In this document: in pieces, positions 1 to 12,359 of the stretch
Numbering within the stretch: position 1 is the stretch's first letter
Layout of the letters: every line of letters begins with the position of its first letter
NCBI GenBank assembly: GCA_949152475.1
Contig: OX424560.1
Span: forward strand, 1,488,001 to 1,552,000
DNA length: 64,000 nucleotides
Direction: 5' to 3'
DNA from: Terebella lapidaria
Taxonomy: Eukaryota; Annelida; Polychaeta; Terebellida; Terebellidae
Translations under genes and position numbers: made by a program
The notes under the pieces: generated by a model
What the model was told of the DNA's origin: nothing
Seen by the model: only the letters and a program-made list of their open reading frames with translations
Database searches by the model: none

Positions 1-1150
1 TCACTTGACTGTAACCTGCTTAATTAGCCCCCTTGATGGAGGAATGTGCAGGATTGTACATTTCTGCCCGGACACTTTTGCTACTGTGTGCTATTGTGTG
101 GTCTGGGATACAAGTACAACAGTAGCAATAGCAGTAGCATCTGTTTTTGCTACTGTATGCTATTGAAGATCCTGCACCTTACTGCCTTGATGGAGTGGTA
201 GGCCTAATAATTTACCATGATTACTTTACCTCTTTAGTTGCTACGTAATTCTATAATTGACAGCCGTTCCATTCTTACCTGTAACAAAAGTTCACAGCTT
301 CTCTGTCTGTTGACACCGAACTAACCTACTAACTTCCAAAGTCAGGCTTTTTGCCAAAATTAATTTGAGGTTTGCCAAAATATATAAACACAGCGATCAC
401 ATGATCACTCAGGCGGTCAATCATTCGCTCTACTAATGCAAGTCCGGATGCAATGATTACAAGAAATGTGTTTGAAAAAAATAAATGTTCAATAAAAATT
501 AAACTAAGCTAAGCTGCGTATTGAAGTAGAGAATCGATATTTCATGCCCTTGTGTTCCGTTTTCCTTGCATGCTCAACCGATAAAAAAAATAAATGTGCT
601 GGTATTAAGTGCTGGTATGAATAATTGGAGTGCATAATCAGCTGATTATGGGTGGTAAATAAGAATACGAGTAGGCCTACAGAAGCTGGTGCTTTATAAG
701 CTCAGTGAGTTTGCTGGTATCAATTATCATGAACTTGAGTCTATTTGAAATCTAATTAAGTTTTTCCAAAATAAAAATTTACTCTGCTGTTTGTACTCTC
801 ATACCCATAGAAGTCTTGGGTCTCTTGGAGTGAATGAAAAAAAAATCCTTTTCTAAAAAAATTGTCAATAAGTAGTTCTTCATAATATTCACCAAAAATT
901 GGTAAAAAAAAAGTTAATACGAGAAAAGAGATCAAGTTGCATGAAATGTGTAGATCCGATTATGTATTATAATGAATATCAGCATCGCCCAATTATTTGC
1001 TTATAATATTGCACATCGCACACATGCGAGATTTTCGGTGATTTGAATACATTTTTTCCTCATTACTTTGCTCAATAAACTTTTTCAACAATTAAAATCG
1101 CTGATTAATTTAACCAAGATCCTGATGTAAGCGCAAATTTAGCGCTGGCT
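1..1150. other. A+T-rich spacer, no gene recognised
   Basis: I see no coding exon, RNA gene or clear repeat here. The stretch holds homopolymer A runs and two copies of the palindromic octamer TAGGCCTA (199 and 672), which is over-represented in the whole window. Confidence 0.5.
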
Positions 1151-1244
1151 TACTCACCGTTGTACGTAGGCCTAGGCCTATGGCGCAGCGCTCTCAGTAC
1201 GGAATGCGCCACGATCATTGCCAACACAGCCATATATAGGCCTA

Positions 1245-1970
1245 TATATATCCCCGGTCTTACTGGGATCCTGGTACATCCCGATGGTCTACCGGGATAA
1301 TCGAAGTCAATCGTGGTCTGAACCGTGTTGGCACCGTAAAGACATCTTGGGGGACTGGGATGACCGTGATGTACCATGGTCTTCCGGGATGTCGCCCCTG
1401 AGGTTTTTGACTGTCAAACGATGTACCGGGATGTACCGGCTTGGGAGGTCCTTCCGGAGTGTACCGTGTCGACACCCAAGCTCCACTGTGCTTATTCGTA
1501 GCTCATCCGTAGCTCCTCCAGGATGTTCCAGGAAGATTCAGAGGAAATAATTTTATTCCCCGTCACCAAGAAGCTAATGAGGAGCTACGGATAAACACAT
1601 GGGCCCAAGTATCATATCCTGCGCTTTCCTCTATATTCAATAAGGATTTAAAAGGTGCGAGACGGATTAAATGGTATGCTTTCAGTGGACGAGTAGTATT
1701 AAGGCGCAGTGTATGATACTTGGGCCAACACAGGGATGACGCTTGACGGGGGCTCAACCGTGTTGTTCCGGGATGAATCGTGTTGGGTCCGGGCTTCACC
1801 AGGGTCATTCGTGAGAGCACCACCACTCCACCGTGTGATTTCATAGTTTCGCTGAGACTCCACCGGGCCACACCTTGTTGCCACCTTGTTGGCGCCTTGT
1901 TGATACCGTGATATGAATGCTCCGGGGTGGGTTCTGGGGTCCACGGGGATTCACCGGGATACCCCACGGA
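1245..1970. repeat. Degenerate short-motif minisatellite
   Basis: The block is much more G+C-rich than its surroundings. It is built from scrambled repeats of short words such as ACCGGGAT, CCGTGTTG and CCGGGATG on the plus strand. Unit boundaries are not regular enough to fix a period. A MITE (1602-1725) is inserted in the middle. Open frames across it read as proline/glycine/threonine-rich repeats and are not credible genes. Confidence 0.55.
1602..1725 (+). mobile_element. hAT-like MITE, copy 1 (~124 bp)
   Basis: The element starts GGCCCAAGTATCATATCCTG and ends with an almost exact inverted copy (CGCAGTGTATGATACTTGGG plus CC). Its flanks are AACACATG and AACACAGG, a 7/8 match that reads as an 8-bp target-site duplication. 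Two further copies lie at 46800-46923 and 47008-47130. Eight-base duplications are typical of hAT superfamily elements. With no coding capacity it would be non-autonomous. Confidence 0.8.
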
Positions 1971-2429
1971 CTAGGGATATATGGTTAGAACCGTCGTTTA
2001 TTCACACATGTGTGTAGGCCTAATTCATTTCGATAAGCCGATCTTTCACACACATGATCTCACACTAAGCCTATGCCACCCGTTTAAATCACACCACAGC
2101 TCAGATAGTTGGCGAAACTTCTGGGTTGGGCCTACGTAAGGCTGTACCAGTAGGCCTATCTGACGTTGGAACGCGTCAACGTCAGTGGTTCAGTGGCCTG
2201 TGGTTGATCTCACACAAGGCCAACATGAATTCGACAAATATGTTATGCGTCATCTATTAATGTCGGGCGGTGGAGTCTCACTGATGGCCCAGAATCATAT
2301 TCACAAAGTTGGGTTGACGTATGATTTCATGATTTACAATATAAATTACAACTCATTCGAGGGTAAATGGAGACCCAAACTTCTGCCCCTCAGCAATATG
2401 AAAGTTAGTAATTATCAAAAATTCTAATC

Positions 2430-3080
2430 CAATATGGTGGTCATTAGGGATGTTGACCCAACGTTTTCTGGAATGTGTAGATCTACATGGAACGATGATT
2501 GGAGTGGACGTGCGTTGGCCAACACAGGTCCAACATCTGAAAGCATTGAGCGCTGCATTGTTGCACATATTGACCCGACATTGTGCCAATGCTTTGCAGG
2601 TAAGTTGCTATGTTCCACACGTTGACATCACATTGTAGATCTACCAACGTTTTTTTGAAGGACACTAAAAGTTACACACATATATACACAATATTACACA
2701 CAATATTACACACATTCAGCCAATATTGGACCAACGTCTTGAAGCCAACAATACGTGTTGCTATATTACACATGTTGGTACAGCAGTGTACAGATGTAGC
2801 ATGTTGTAAAATGTTGCAATATTATAAACCAGCAATTAATGTGACGACGTCTTGAAGCCGACATTGAACGTTGCAATAATATAGTGAGTTGATCCAGCAC
2901 TGGACCAAAAAATTCTTGGGGTAAACACTGAACCTGGCTATATTATACACGTTGGTCCGACATTGTAGCAATATATTGATCCCATCATGGTCTCATAGGA
3001 TGTATCAGTACATTTTGGCACACTATTGTGCCAACACCATATGGGTCAACGCTTACCCCTCGAAGGTCATTGCCAAAGGT
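2430..3080. repeat. Degenerate minisatellite around CCAACGTTG / TTGTAGCAATATT words
   Basis: Words such as CCAACGT, GTTGGTCC, CATTGTAGCAAT and TTGCAATATTA recur throughout on both strands with irregular spacing. Short frames overlapping here are products of the repeat. Confidence 0.5.
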
Positions 3081-3860
3081 TGTGCCAAATAACTACCTGC
3101 TATATGGGCGAGAGAACCCCGTACATAGCCCCGTGCGCGTGATACCGGTCGGGCATAGGAATACTCCGACGGACTGTACAGAGTTATAACTCTGGATAGC
3201 CCGATAGAAGCCAGAGACTGCCCATACGGTAAGGAGACGGACTAGATCACGGAGAAACCTGGCCTTTTATTCATTATCCCCCGGATTCTCGGTACCATGC
3301 AGTGGCAACCCCAAAACAGTCCCGGTAATATTGCCCTAGCCAGAACGGGAGGACTGCTCAAGATAGCAAACTTTCACCTTGGTTCAACCCCACTGGGAGG
3401 ATAATGCAAGTTCTTGTTCTTTTATCTGAGCACTGTACACCACGGGTCGTTTTCTCATGAATCATATTTCTTCTCGGTTACATATTACGTTATATGTGAG
3501 GGTAATCACTTCATTTAAACACACAACAAACTGGAAATGAAAATGAAAACGAAAAAATCATATTCCATTTATTTTGTCACGTATGCACACAAATAATATC
3601 ACACCACAATATTGATATCTGGTATAATGTGTACATTCATAGTTCACAAGAGCACAAGAGAGACACAACTCGACACTATTAAACAGATGACATTTAATTT
3701 AGACTGATTTAGATTGAGTTCACAAAGACATTGAGATTCATACTACAAGTTAACATCAAATGTCACCAAGCCGAGATCTGTCTGGGTCTGCCACCAAACC
3801 CAAATAAAGCACTTTTCAAAATATCTACACTCCATCCCACCCACACAAAGCAATGATTAG
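3081..3860. other. Spacer downstream of the LDLa gene
   Basis: No gene is recognised. The part at 3100-3420 is less A+T-rich and non-repetitive, but I could not match it to an snRNA or tRNA. The part nearest 3867 probably includes the 3' UTR of the minus-strand LDLa gene. Confidence 0.4.
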
Positions 3861-3867
3861 TTACAGG

Positions 3868-4030
3868 CTACTGGTGTTTGATAATCTCGATCAGTTTCTC
3901 CAGCCGACTCCTCCTGTCCACCTGTCCGGGATGATTGTTGTACATGTATGTCTCTGGGTATTCATGGAGCTCTGCAGGAAAACAAACTCATCACTGTGTT
4001 GTTCTCGGTACACCAGGAGGACAGTTGTGC

Positions 4031-4084
<54 letters not shown>

Positions 4085-7000
4085 ACTTACCACTTGAGCA
4101 ATGCTCCTTGTTCTCATCCGCCCCGCCCGGACAGTCCCAGAACCCGTCACACATCATCTCCATGGCAACACACGAGTTGGCCCCGGCACACAGCACGCTT
4201 CCTTTGGGACACCTCACTGGACCTGTGAGTATATCTTTCGTGTGTGAGCACTTGGGCCTTATGTTTATGCAGAAAGTCGTTTTACCGAGAAGAAGAACAT
4301 ACACTGTCAGACAGGACAATCTCGAGATTCTCAGGACACAACATATTTCAAACAGGACAATCTTAAAATTATCAAGACACAACATATTTCAGACAGGACA
4401 ATCTCGAGATTCCCAGGACACAACATATTTCAGACATGACAAACTCGAGATTTCCAGGACACAACATATTTCAGACAGGACAATCTCGAGATTCCCAGGA
4501 CACAACATATTTCAGACATGACAATCTCGAGATTCCCAGGACACAACATATTTCAAACAGGACAATCTCGAGATTCCCAGGACACAACATATTTTAGACA
4601 TGACAATCTCGAGATTTCCAGGACACAACATAATTTCAGACAGGACAATCTCGAGATTCCCAGGACATAACATATTTCAGACAGGACAATCTCGAGATTC
4701 CCAGGACACAACATATTTCAGACATGACAAGATTCAATGTACCTACCACATCTATCCACGGCCTCGTCAGACCCGTCCTCGCAGTCGGCGACTCCGTCAC
4801 AGTAGCTGTCCGTGGCGACACACACGCCTCCACACCGCAACCCATCTACAAAACACATGGATTGTCTACATGGACACAGAATCAAGGCTCAGCGAACAAA
4901 CTTGTAGCATGCAAAATTCAGGGCCACATTTCATGGAAGATCCACTCAGTATTTAGCAAGGAGAATGGTAGTATGTAATACAAAACAACAGCGTTGAACA
5001 AAGGTTGAATTTACTCCTGCCCCTGACTGACCACAAGGCACGAGAGCACAGAGCGCTGCTGTCTCGTCTTCCCCTCCAGTACAATCCGCGTACCCGTCAC
5101 ACCAAAGGTCGTTCTCCAGACAGATGTTACTCTTGGCACACAGCGTCGTGGCGGGGTCGCACCGCCTCACTCCTGCACGTAAAGCCAACCGGAGTGGGAT
5201 ACAACAAACGTTCATGGAATAGATTAAGCAGGATGCTAGAATTGTCTTCACTCTAGCTGCTGTCAAACGTGTTTCTTTTGACATTGTTTGCTTTGTGTTC
5301 AGACAAAGCTGGGATAATTTCGTTGGAGAAAAACATATTTTCACATTATAAATACTGTCCCATGATATGGCAGCTACTGAACCCTCTAATTATGGGAGGC
5401 ATCTGTATGGGTAATTTATGAGGCACATATGTATGGGAGTTCATGTGATAAAATTCAGCTTTGACACCCCCATGAATCGAATGAATTAATAATTTCTGGA
5501 ATAAACAAACTACCACAAAATATACCAGCCAACAGTCATACATATACACTCATTTAACCCCAGACACATTTGTTTGCCAAGTAACAGTGACTTCCCTGAG
5601 TCGATTCATTGTTGTACTACAAAAGCAGTTCCCATGGTGTACGCTGGTAACGAGTACTGTGTACAAGCTGTACTGACCACATATGTCGCTGTTCTCGTCC
5701 TCGTGGTCTTGGCAGTCCGGGATGCCATCACAGAGCGCGGACTGAGGGATACACTGACCTGTCGTGTTACACTGCACCAGACCTGTCACAGGGCACATGC
5801 TGTGTTAATTCATATGACAGTCAACGGACAAATTTCAGCTCTGATCATAGGTATCAGCACTCTTTAGGGACCACACTATCAATGGAATATATTACAGACA
5901 ACTATACACATACCTTTGGGACACGACATCTTTGAGCACATTTCGGGACTTTCATCCCATTGGTCAGTGTAACAGTCTACATAACCATCACACAGGAAGT
6001 CACGTGGTATACATGGCCCGCTCTGTCCGGCTCCACATGCGACTTCGTCAGGGCCGCCTAAATGGGTGATATGAGACATGTTCAGGTCATGAATATTTAA
6101 AACGCGTATGCTAAATTAAGAGCAGGTTTCAAATTTTATCCAAACTTTTTGTCGAAGTCTATGAACTTAATGCATCGATACCAAACAGTTATAGTGCTGA
6201 AAATGAACTAACAAAACTAGTTTCTTCAGGTTTTTGAACATTTGGCCAAAAAAGAGATTTCGCCAAGTTCTGGTTTGTCGTGAAAATGTTCATCATTGAT
6301 CTCGAGCTGTTTATACCATTCTCTCCGGAATTAATTTATAATATACTCACACATTCGCACTGGTTCGAGTGCGTGCTCCAAGGGATATGATCTTTTTTCT
6401 GTAAAGGTGTGAATACACACGAAATTAACGAAACGCAAACTGAAGCACTGAAAGAAGACCTCGACTTGTCCATACATGTATTCTGAGATTCGCTCGGAGT
6501 GCTTGCCAGTCTTACCTTGCTCCCTGGCCCGTTTGATGGCGTTACATCTCAGTCTGTTTTCGTCCAGAGATTTGGGACAGTTTGGACGCCCGTCACAGAA
6601 CTGTGACTTGTTGATGCACACCCGGAACCGGCCTGGGCAGTGGACTCTTTGACCTGTACCTGTGTTACAGCAATCAACGATATCCACAGTAATGATATGA
6701 TGTTGTGATGAACTTGTAAATGCTCGTTATATATTACTTATCAAACTACACAACACGAAAATAGAGAACAAAAGGACTCACAGCCCATCCCATAATATCT
6801 TTTGTTTCTGGCGTCGATTGAGCTTCTTGATAAACTTTGAGAATGTCCTGGAAAAATCGTATTTAAGGTATAATAAATGCGCGCGACATACACCCATATT
6901 TAACTGATGAGGATATAATATATCCTCATCACACAAATCAATTTTAATTTGTGTAAGCATCCAATTAAAAATGATGTGGATAACAATATAGACTATCAAT

Positions 7001-7287
7001 ATTTTCATTATTAATCGTGAAATTATATTCATTATTATAATCATTGATTTTATGATTATATTAATTATAGTCAACTTTAAAAGGAATAAATTTTTAATTA
7101 ACACTACCGTCCCGTCTGGATATATTTCAAGAAAGATTACATAAAAATACGTACGCGATGAGAGAGCTTGAGCGAGTTTGTCGAGCACTGAGTCGATGTT
7201 TTCCAGCATGTCTTGTTCCACGGGACTGGCGAATGTTACCGCAGTTAGTACTGTAGCCAGAACGCAATACACACCCAGTGGAACCAT
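3868..7287 (-). CDS. Secreted six-module LDLR class A protein (prohormone-4-like?)
   Basis: Nine coding exons on the minus strand: 7287-7155, 6847-6782, 6659-6516, 6057-5914, 5782-5678, 5172-5032, 4845-4747, 4222-4091 and 3971-3868 (stop TAG). They total 1068 nt, or 355 aa. Every internal boundary is phase 1 with GT-AG ends, so each LDLa exon is a symmetric 1-1 module. Residues 1-20 are a signal peptide. Residues 45-66 contain a dibasic NKR followed by YYGMG. Six LDLa repeats follow (about 75-320), with paired cysteines and the acidic CDGxxDCxxxxDE calcium site, for example CDGYVDCYTDQWDESPEMC. The 34-residue tail ends in RRSRLEKLIEIIKHQ. An AG acceptor directly precedes the ATG, so a 5' UTR exon lies upstream. 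Insect prohormone-4 combines a short ID...YG peptide with LDLa repeats, and SSIDARNKRYYG is reminiscent of it. That identity is tentative; the secreted LDLa architecture is firm. Confidence 0.85.
4034..4082. repeat. (GA)n microsatellite
   Basis: A pure GA run of about 49 nt. On the gene's strand it is (CT)n and forms much of the 119-nt last intron (4090-3972) of the LDLa gene. Confidence 0.95.
4310..4735. repeat. 41-bp tandem minisatellite, about 10 copies
   Basis: The CTCGAG core recurs at 4321, 4403, 4444, 4485, 4526, 4567, 4608, 4650 and 4691. That gives a 41-nt period; one copy has lost the core and one carries a one-base insertion. The array fills the intron between LDLa exons 4747-4845 and 4091-4222 and generates spurious open frames. 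Confidence 0.9.
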
Positions 7288-7320
7288 CTGTAATAAAAGA
7301 TAGAAATAAATATAATAAAA

Positions 7321-7394
7321 GGACTTTCGGATGTTACCACAGTTAATACTGTAGCCAGAACGCACACAGTTAAAGTAACCATCTGTAATAAAAG
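7321..7394 (-). pseudogene. Duplicated leader exon, copy 2
   Basis: On the minus strand CTTTTATTACAG precedes an ATG at 7382, exactly as in the functional leader exon (ATG 7287). The translation MVTLTVCVLATVLTVVTS parallels MVPLGVYCVLATVLTAVTF. The frame then runs into A+T-rich sequence with no donor matching the parent, so it looks like a decaying duplicate or an unused alternative leader. Confidence 0.65.
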
Positions 7395-7404
7395 TATAAA
7401 TATG

Positions 7405-7485
7405 TTGAATGGACTGACGAATTTTGTCGCAGTAAGTACGTGTGCCACAAAGCAACATACACTATAGGGGTACCATATGTAAGAA
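7405..7485 (-). pseudogene. Duplicated leader exon, copy 3 (degenerate)
   Basis: A third, more decayed copy behind copy 2 has an ATG at 7476 followed by MVPL and a stop. The remaining letters still align after a frame change. The upstream acceptor has been lost. Confidence 0.5.
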
Positions 7486-7607
7486 CAGTAGAGAAGGAAA
7501 TCCAAAGAGATCCAATAAGTGTGAAATTCTATACTTTTGATACAACACCGGCGATTTCCTGTACATTGACATGTCAAAAATTCATGTTTCGGATATATAC
7601 GCACTTT

Positions 7608-7650
7608 CCTCCCCCCCCCCCCAAAAAAAAAAAAAAAAAAATATATATAT
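7608..7650. repeat. Poly-C / poly-A / (TA)n low-complexity tract
   Basis: A C run, an A run of about 19 and a short TA run follow one another directly. Confidence 0.9.
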
Positions 7651-8210
7651 AATAATACAGTTGAAGTGGCATAAAGCAATACGAAGAATCACCATCTAGA
7701 TGTCGGTCAATATCGAGGAAGTAAAATGTGAACAGATACTGGTAAATGTCATCTGAGAGTGCAAGTAGAGCTAAAACGCACTCCAATATAGTTCTAGGCT
7801 ATGCGTCTATACGCCTGCCACAGTAGAGCACGTGTAGTCAGTATAAAGTGGGTTTCGTCTCGACTGTAATGTGATTCACGGAAATGTCACCAGTGAATCC
7901 CCGGTTCCCTGTGTAACCATCCGAGAAACAGCAAATGTGTAGCTTAGACTAAGGCTTCACACCCGGAGCTCAATCGGAAGTCCCCCATCGAAATCCGGAA
8001 TAAGCAGTTACTGATGTAGCCGAGTGGCAAAAGTCAGATATATGCCATATTTAACGAGTTTAATGGACCCGAGCGTTACATGGATAAACAATACACCACT
8101 TGAAAGGTAGAAACCCACTCTTTCCCGTGATGCCTGCTGTGGAGCTATACGAGTGTGACTTTTTCTGTAATTTGGCCGTCTCCATGGCAACCACTAGATA
8201 TTCTACAAAT

Positions 8211-8635
8211 TACATTAAAAGAATGATTTGGCCCTATTTTACCATCAATCGAACTAATCACCAGGATTGAGCACATAATTGTTAGCTTTTAAAGTCATTT
8301 TTTTGTAACCATGGCAACGGAATAAGTATAAATAATGTGAAAAATACGTTCATATTTACTGTCTGGTATTGTGCTATTGAGTACACAGTTTTTATGAAAG
8401 ATCATCAGATACCAACAACCATTACCTAGTATAACATAATCTTCAATTTGGTATATAATATCTAAAACAGAAGTCCTTCAGTATTTCTTAAAAATTTATG
8501 AAAATTAGCGAGAAAATTATCAAGCCGCCATTACTGCAATTTCGATGTTTGGCAATATCTTGACAACTAATCATCCAATCACAATGAACAAAGTGTCTAT
8601 ACCTATGTTTGTATAGTCAAGGAACATATTTATGC
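8211..8635 (+). repeat. Left terminal inverted repeat of the 5.3 kb element
   Basis: Matches 13075-13546 in inverse orientation, with small indels near 8300. Confidence 0.75.
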
Positions 8636-9308
8636 CATTTGAAAATGCAGTTTATGCAAATTCACTTCGCAAATGTCACTTTGGCATCCGTGACAACAGT
8701 ATAATTGTCAAAATTGTGAAAAATGTAATTATATTTACTCTCTGGTATTGTGCCACTGAATACACAGTTTTTATGAAATGTCAGAAAAAGGGGCCATGAA
8801 TTAATGTAAACTACCAGTAAGTAGTTACGTTATACTTTCTTTTGCTCATCCCCCATATAGTGACGAGAAAATAACTATATATTATCCAATTTGCTATAGT
8901 CTGCCATAATATACATTGTCAATAGATACACATGAAAAAAATCCTCCAATTGACTGTTTAACGCTTGCATTTTAATATACATTTTGTGCAAAATTATTTT
9001 AACATATACCCATTATGTGCGAAATTATAACAAGGGTAAAGACACAGACATAAAATACAAAGATATCAACACATATCTGAAAAAGATACACAGATATCGA
9101 CATATATCACATTGGAAGAAACTTATTAGGCGTTTCTCGATTATAAATTTATTGTTAAATAAACCCATTCCAACCAAAAAAATGATGATCTAATATTTAC
9201 AACACATAAGTACAAATATTTACATTACATAAGTACATTTTCCAATCAAGCTGATACATTATTCGTGTGATATTTCTGATTAAAAAATGAATGGCGCTGT
9301 GACTTTTT

Positions 9309-9470
9309 ATTTACACTCCGTTATACATGCACATATTATGAACATTTTGTCATTCAACCTATAGCCATATAAGATTGTTATTATATAAACTATAACAATA
9401 CTGTGCTTGTTGACTATAGGTTGAATGAACGATGGTCATAGTCTGTGCATGTATCACTGAATGTAAATAT
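9309..9470. repeat. Foldback hairpin inside the element
   Basis: Arms of about 40 nt (9324-9364 and 9414-9453) share CATTCAACCTATAG and its complement around a ~50-nt loop. The structure lies in the left half of the larger palindrome. Confidence 0.7.
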
Positions 9471-9524
9471 TAATTAACTGCCATTTATTTTTCATCGAGA
9501 AATATTATGCAACATATCTCTGAC

Positions 9525-9885
9525 CTATACGGAGCCTCTGAGAAGACATGGAAGAAATATTTTTAGCACATTGTTATTGCGTTCCCTCGCAATATTATCA
9601 CGTTCCCTCGCATTCCAGATCGCATTCCCTCGCGATATTATCGCGTTCCCTCGCATTGTGCTGACGCCAATAACTTCTGAGAAGGTTATTCAACAAGATC
9701 GCGAGGGAACGCGATCCGGAATGCGAGGGAACGCAAAAAGATCGCGAGGGAACGCGATCCGGATTGCGAGGGAACGCGATAATATTGCGAGGGAACGCAA
9801 TATTACTGCGAGGGAACGCAATAACCATATGTCAAAAAATATTTCTTCCATGTCCTTTCAGCGGCTCCGTAGACCTAAGATAGTG
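9525..9885. mobile_element. Foldback MITE with GCGTTCCCTCGC iterons
   Basis: Outer arms of about 70 nt (GGAGCC...GACATGGAAGAAATATTT...TTATTGCGTTCCCTCGC) face each other at 9525-9600 and 9815-9885. The motif GCGTTCCCTCGC occurs about four times on the left, and its complement GCGAGGGAACGC about six times on the right. The arms flank a ~45-bp unique core (9657-9700). Repeated sub-terminal motifs in opposite orientations resemble transposase-binding sites, but that role is inference. Confidence 0.7.
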
Positions 9886-11803
9886 AAACTACAAAAAGCA
9901 GTTTGATAGTAAAATGTTCACCATCAGCACATATGTAATGTAAATATGAACTCACTTTCGTTTAATGGGAAGGAGTATTTTACATAAATCTCTCTCATTG
10001 TGATTTTTATGTCAATATCTTTGTCATCAGTCAACCCTGTTATAATTTCGAATATAATATATGTTAAATAGTTTTGCACATAACTTATGTTAAAACGTAA
10101 ACGTTAAACAGTCAATTGAAGGATTTCTTCCAGTGGCAATGTATATTATATATAATTATGACAGAATATGCCAAATTGGAGAATATGGAGTTCATTTTTT
10201 CATCGGTATATACATGTATTAAATGTAACTTTTAACGTCTCCTGTAGCGCAGTGGTCAAGCTGGGAGGTCGTGAGTTCGTATTTTATTGGTGGCCGAGGG
10301 CTTTATCACGACCGATGCTCACCCATGATGAGTGTGCTGTGGGTTTTTTTTTTAATTTTCACAATTACTCCGTTGACAAGAATACCGAAATGACTTTCGT
10401 ATAGTGAGTTTGCATAAACTGCACTTTTTAATGGAATATATGCATGTTCCGTGACAATAAAGCATCGGTTCATCTCCTTTATTCATTTTGATTGGAGGAA
10501 CAGTTATCAAGATATTGCCAAACACGGAAATTGCTGTTATGGCGGCTTGAAATTATTCACTCTAAATTTTATGATGTGGTGCAAAATTCCGTGTCATGCA
10601 TTTAGTGTTCGTCTGTAATTTCCTCATCATAAAATCAATACATTATCATTGTGCTTGCGATTTACCACGATAACGCACGTACAAACAAGAGAATGGTGGG
10701 AACATATAGCTTAGGATACTATTGTTTGTAAAGAAACCGAGATATGGAACATATGAGTAGAGGCAGACGTAACATTTTCGGTGTCTCATCGAAAAAAAAA
10801 GGTGTCTTTTTGCAAGTTTCAAACTTAAAATCTGACCATGACTAATAATACTACTTAACTTCAATTATCAAGAAGTGAAAACATCATATTCAAATCGATT
10901 TATTATGTCATACTTCTAGATACATTACAGATGTGTCAAATACCATAAATTTCCGTGATATGGTGTTTCGTGTCTTTTTAGTTACGTCTGTTTCATATCA
11001 ATGCATGATAAAGCAAAGAGCTTGGGATGTTCAGTTCTCCCTGCCATTCTGCAGAAATCTCAAACACCAATGGAAACAAACAAGATTTTGTGTGATTGAA
11101 TTACGTTAAATGTTCAAATATGTGTATCAAGATATTGATGATGTAAAACAACCGAATTTGTTACGTCTGTACATACAGACATAATATCAAAATATGACGA
11201 AGGAAATTAGGGCATGTCTCGCAACCTTCACTGTGTTTTACGTCTTAGCGGGTTTTGTTTTGATTGGGCACTGGATCTTAATAGTGAATCGCATGACTAG
11301 CACAAGGCAGGCGCCGAACTCAAAGCTACACGTCAGGCAAGCCACTGATCATAGGTGGTTACGTCTGTCAGTTGGTATTAGTATGCGCCAAACATTATGA
11401 TAAAACAACATATATATTGAGTATAACACGGGCAAATTATGTTTATAGCTGAAAAAGTATTGTCTACTGCCCAAAGGGCACATTTACAGACCAGAAACAT
11501 CCATTTACAACCGAATTTTGTGCCCTAAACTGTGTTAGTCTGTGACCACTGCATATGAACCGTACATCAATAGCTACTAGCGGATAGTTCCCATGTTACG
11601 TCTGATTTGCGAATTTGCGAGTTTTTTTTCAATATGCACATGTACAACTCTATGTGGATATCACGAGATTCATATCAATATTAGTACACTCTGTAGGAAC
11701 TGGTTTATCCTATAATTTCCATTGAATATGCTCCAAGTCATGTGGTCACCAAAGACGCAACAAGGACATGAACACCAAATGTGTACGCCGTGTCCCTTTT
11801 ACC

Positions 11804-12097
11804 AGAGAGTGTAGATTAGAGAGGTGTCACTCTGCAAATTTCCATTGTCTACCATTTTGTCTCATGGAGCCCTGTAATCCTGGCGGCTGGAGGGGGTGTT
11901 GTAGTTCGTCGCCCAAAGAGACGATTGAGAGTTACGTCATTTCGTTTTGCCAGCATATTCTTTCATTCATAAATTCATGTCGTAGTAATAGTAGTAAACA
12001 CTTTCATTCATAAACCCCCTCCACACGCCAGGATCGCCACCAGTTCAAAATACAAAATGGTGCCAGTGGAGTGACACCTCTCTAATCTACACTCTCT
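11804..12097. mobile_element. MITE with ~110 bp imperfect inverted termini
   Basis: The termini GAGAGTGTAGATTAGAGAGG (11806) and their complement (ending 12097) match nearly perfectly. Homology continues inward through the CCATTTTG and GGATCCTGGCG-like stretches. GTCCCTTTTAC occurs just outside the left end and twice outside the right end, possibly the target duplication plus a local repeat. Confidence 0.7.
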
Positions 12098-12359
12098 GCT
12101 TTTACGTCCCTTTTACGTCATGTCCCTTTTACGTCATGGTTGGTTGCTCCTAATTCGACACCGCTACAAATCGTAGATAATCAATTTGCAGTATGCTTAT
12201 CATTCCAGCATATATGAAACTACGTAACGAGGTATTTTCACTCTAAAATACATACTTAGATGATGTTTAATTAGAGACGTAACTAGAACACGGCTGGCTT
12301 GGGTCTTGTTACGTCTTGTCATAAATAGGAAATATATACTGATTCTCACACGAAATTTC

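Noticed and set aside
3280..3420. Spliceosomal snRNA (U1- or U4-like words such as GCAGTGGCA)
   Set aside because: Only isolated words match; the conserved Sm site and stem order were not found.
3935..4228. Open frames through the GA/CT run
   Set aside because: They depend on the dinucleotide repeat and lie over an intron and the last LDLa exon in wrong frames.
4108..4956. Plus-strand frames with repeated DTTYFRH-type peptides
   Set aside because: They are translations of the 41-bp intronic minisatellite.
10240..10310. tRNA gene or SINE near the TAGCGCAGTGG word
   Set aside because: The A-box-like word is good but the B box (GAGTTCGTATT) is degenerate and no second copy is seen; too weak to call.
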